A stretch of 31,717 bases of DNA from an uncultured Kiritimatiellota bacterium (GTDB taxonomy: Bacteria > Verrucomicrobiota > Kiritimatiellia > RFP12 > UBA1067): positions 1 to 31,717 of the forward strand of contig CAKUGW010000023.1 in NCBI GenBank assembly GCA_934654805.1, in the 5' to 3' direction. Shown piece after piece: positions 31,155 to 31,717 of this stretch; position 1 is the stretch's first letter, and every line of letters starts with the position of its first letter. Under the pieces are notes generated by a model. It was not told the DNA's origin. It searched no databases and saw only the letters and a program-made list of their open reading frames with translations. The translations under genes and the position numbers were made by a program.

Positions 31155-31717
31155 ATGAAGAAACGAATGCTGGTGCTGATTGCGGTTCTTGCGGTTGCTG
31201 TCGCGGCAGTCTGCTCGTTGTGCCGAAAGCCACCGCAAGTGCCGACGGCGATTCGGCGAGACGTTCGTCCGATTCAGACGAAGGTAGTCGCAGTCCCGTC
31301 CGCGTCCCGTGCGGCGCAGCCCCGCACGGCAGTCGAGCCGGAAGACGTCTCGGCGGCGGTCGCCGTCATCTGCGGACACGAGGCCGAGACCGCCGACCGC
31401 TACGAGGCGCGCAATGCCGCGTTGCGTTCGCTCGCCCGTTGCCGCGACCTAGGCGCTGATGACGTGCAGGCCTTGATGGACTATCTTCGCGCGACGGATG
31501 GTGCGCTGCGCGTCGAGCGCGAAGCCGCGCTGAAGAACGATGTCCTCAACCTCTTGCGGAATCAGGCGACGTTCCCGGATGGGCTTGCCGACCTGCTCAT
31601 GGAAATGTTTGCCTGCAAAGCGCAGCCGTCGGAGGTTCGCGACTACGCCCTCCAGCACCTTGGCGCCTTGCAGAAAGACGACCTTGAGGCGTCACAGCGG
31701 CAAGACGTCCGAGATCT
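31155..31717 (+). CDS. HEAT-like protein, copy 5 (runs off the window)
   Basis: Open from ATG 31,155 (ATG 31,143 also in frame) to the window end, 187 codons seen. Signal/anchor MKKRMLVLIAVLAVAVAAVC, linker PQVPTAIRRDVRPIQTK, then ARNAALRSLARC, TDGALRVEREAALKN and VRDYALQHLGAL. It is the closest relative of copy 1 at 19,821; the last 194 bp (31,524-31,717) match 20,229-20,422 with only scattered changes, while the anchor part is unlike copy 1 and like the remnant at 23,876. It appears intact as far as seen. Confidence 0.75.
   Translation, partial: MKKRMLVLIAVLAVAVAAVCSLCRKPPQVPTAIRRDVRPIQTKVVAVPSASRAAQPRTAVEPEDVSAAVAVICGHEAETADRYEARNAALRSLARCRDLGADDVQALMDYLRATDGALRVEREAALKNDVLNLLRNQATFPDGLADLLMEMFACKAQPSEVRDYALQHLGALQKDDLEASQRQDVRD
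31524..31717 (+). repeat. 194-bp block near-identical to 20,229-20,422
   Basis: Second copy of the HEAT-like block, at the window edge. Confidence 0.85.

Overview
The window looks like a high-GC chromosome segment from a PVC-superphylum bacterium. A host-associated Kiritimatiellota, Lentisphaerota or Verrucomicrobiota member is the best guess. The reasons are a non-flagellar type III export apparatus, a TRL-like lipoprotein, aryl-polyene-type fatty acid genes, and a very large secreted thrombospondin type 3 protein paired with a Sec-exported Rhs protein. No marker gene is present to settle the phylum.

Left part (1-9.1 kb): housekeeping genes lie among damaged ones. Intact genes are an RsuA/RluB-type pseudouridine synthase, a UvrD/PcrA-type helicase with a Gly-rich tail, a TRL-like lipoprotein (minus strand), tRNA-Ala(GGC) (minus strand), and sctR-sctS-sctU with no sctT. 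Between them lie a glycosidase-like fragment, a helicase/restriction-enzyme tail, and an ApeP-ApeQ-ApeR (aryl polyene) locus collapsed by deletion. CapD/PglF-like dehydratase lacks its usual middle domain. Most transcription units here start at an extended -10 box (TGnTATAAT) placed 7-14 nt before the first ATG, which suggests leaderless or very short-leader mRNAs.

Central operon (9.1-21.9 kb): a large calcium-binding-repeat surface protein is followed by a 1658-residue Rhs/YD-repeat protein. The Rhs protein has a signal peptide and a Cys-rich phospholipase A2-like C-terminal tip with the motif CQNHDDCY. Next come a small membrane-anchored candidate immunity protein overlapping the rhs 3' end, a membrane-anchored HEAT-like helical-repeat protein, and a DUF1573-CcdA/DsbD-like membrane protein. 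Spacing is 19 nt, -29 nt, 1 nt and 0 nt, so the last four or five genes look co-translated.

Right part (21.9-31.7 kb): an accessory array of displaced Rhs tips. One orphan tip (21.99-22.56 kb) has its own candidate immunity gene. A degraded tip lies near 24.05-24.24 kb. A 587-residue Rhs module (26.26-28.02 kb) repeats the core of the main rhs gene, including 502 bp that are identical base for base, but ends in a different tip. Toxin tips and candidate immunity genes are AT-rich, while the Rhs cores are GC-rich. HEAT-like genes or pieces of them recur after each module (19.8, 23.1, 23.9, 25.5 and 31.2 kb), with further near-identical blocks shared between copies. My reading is a polymorphic toxin locus that swaps tip/immunity cassettes between two conserved arms, the Rhs core on the left and the HEAT-like gene on the right. 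The toxin, immunity and swapping roles are inferred; the repeats, boundaries and motifs are seen directly.
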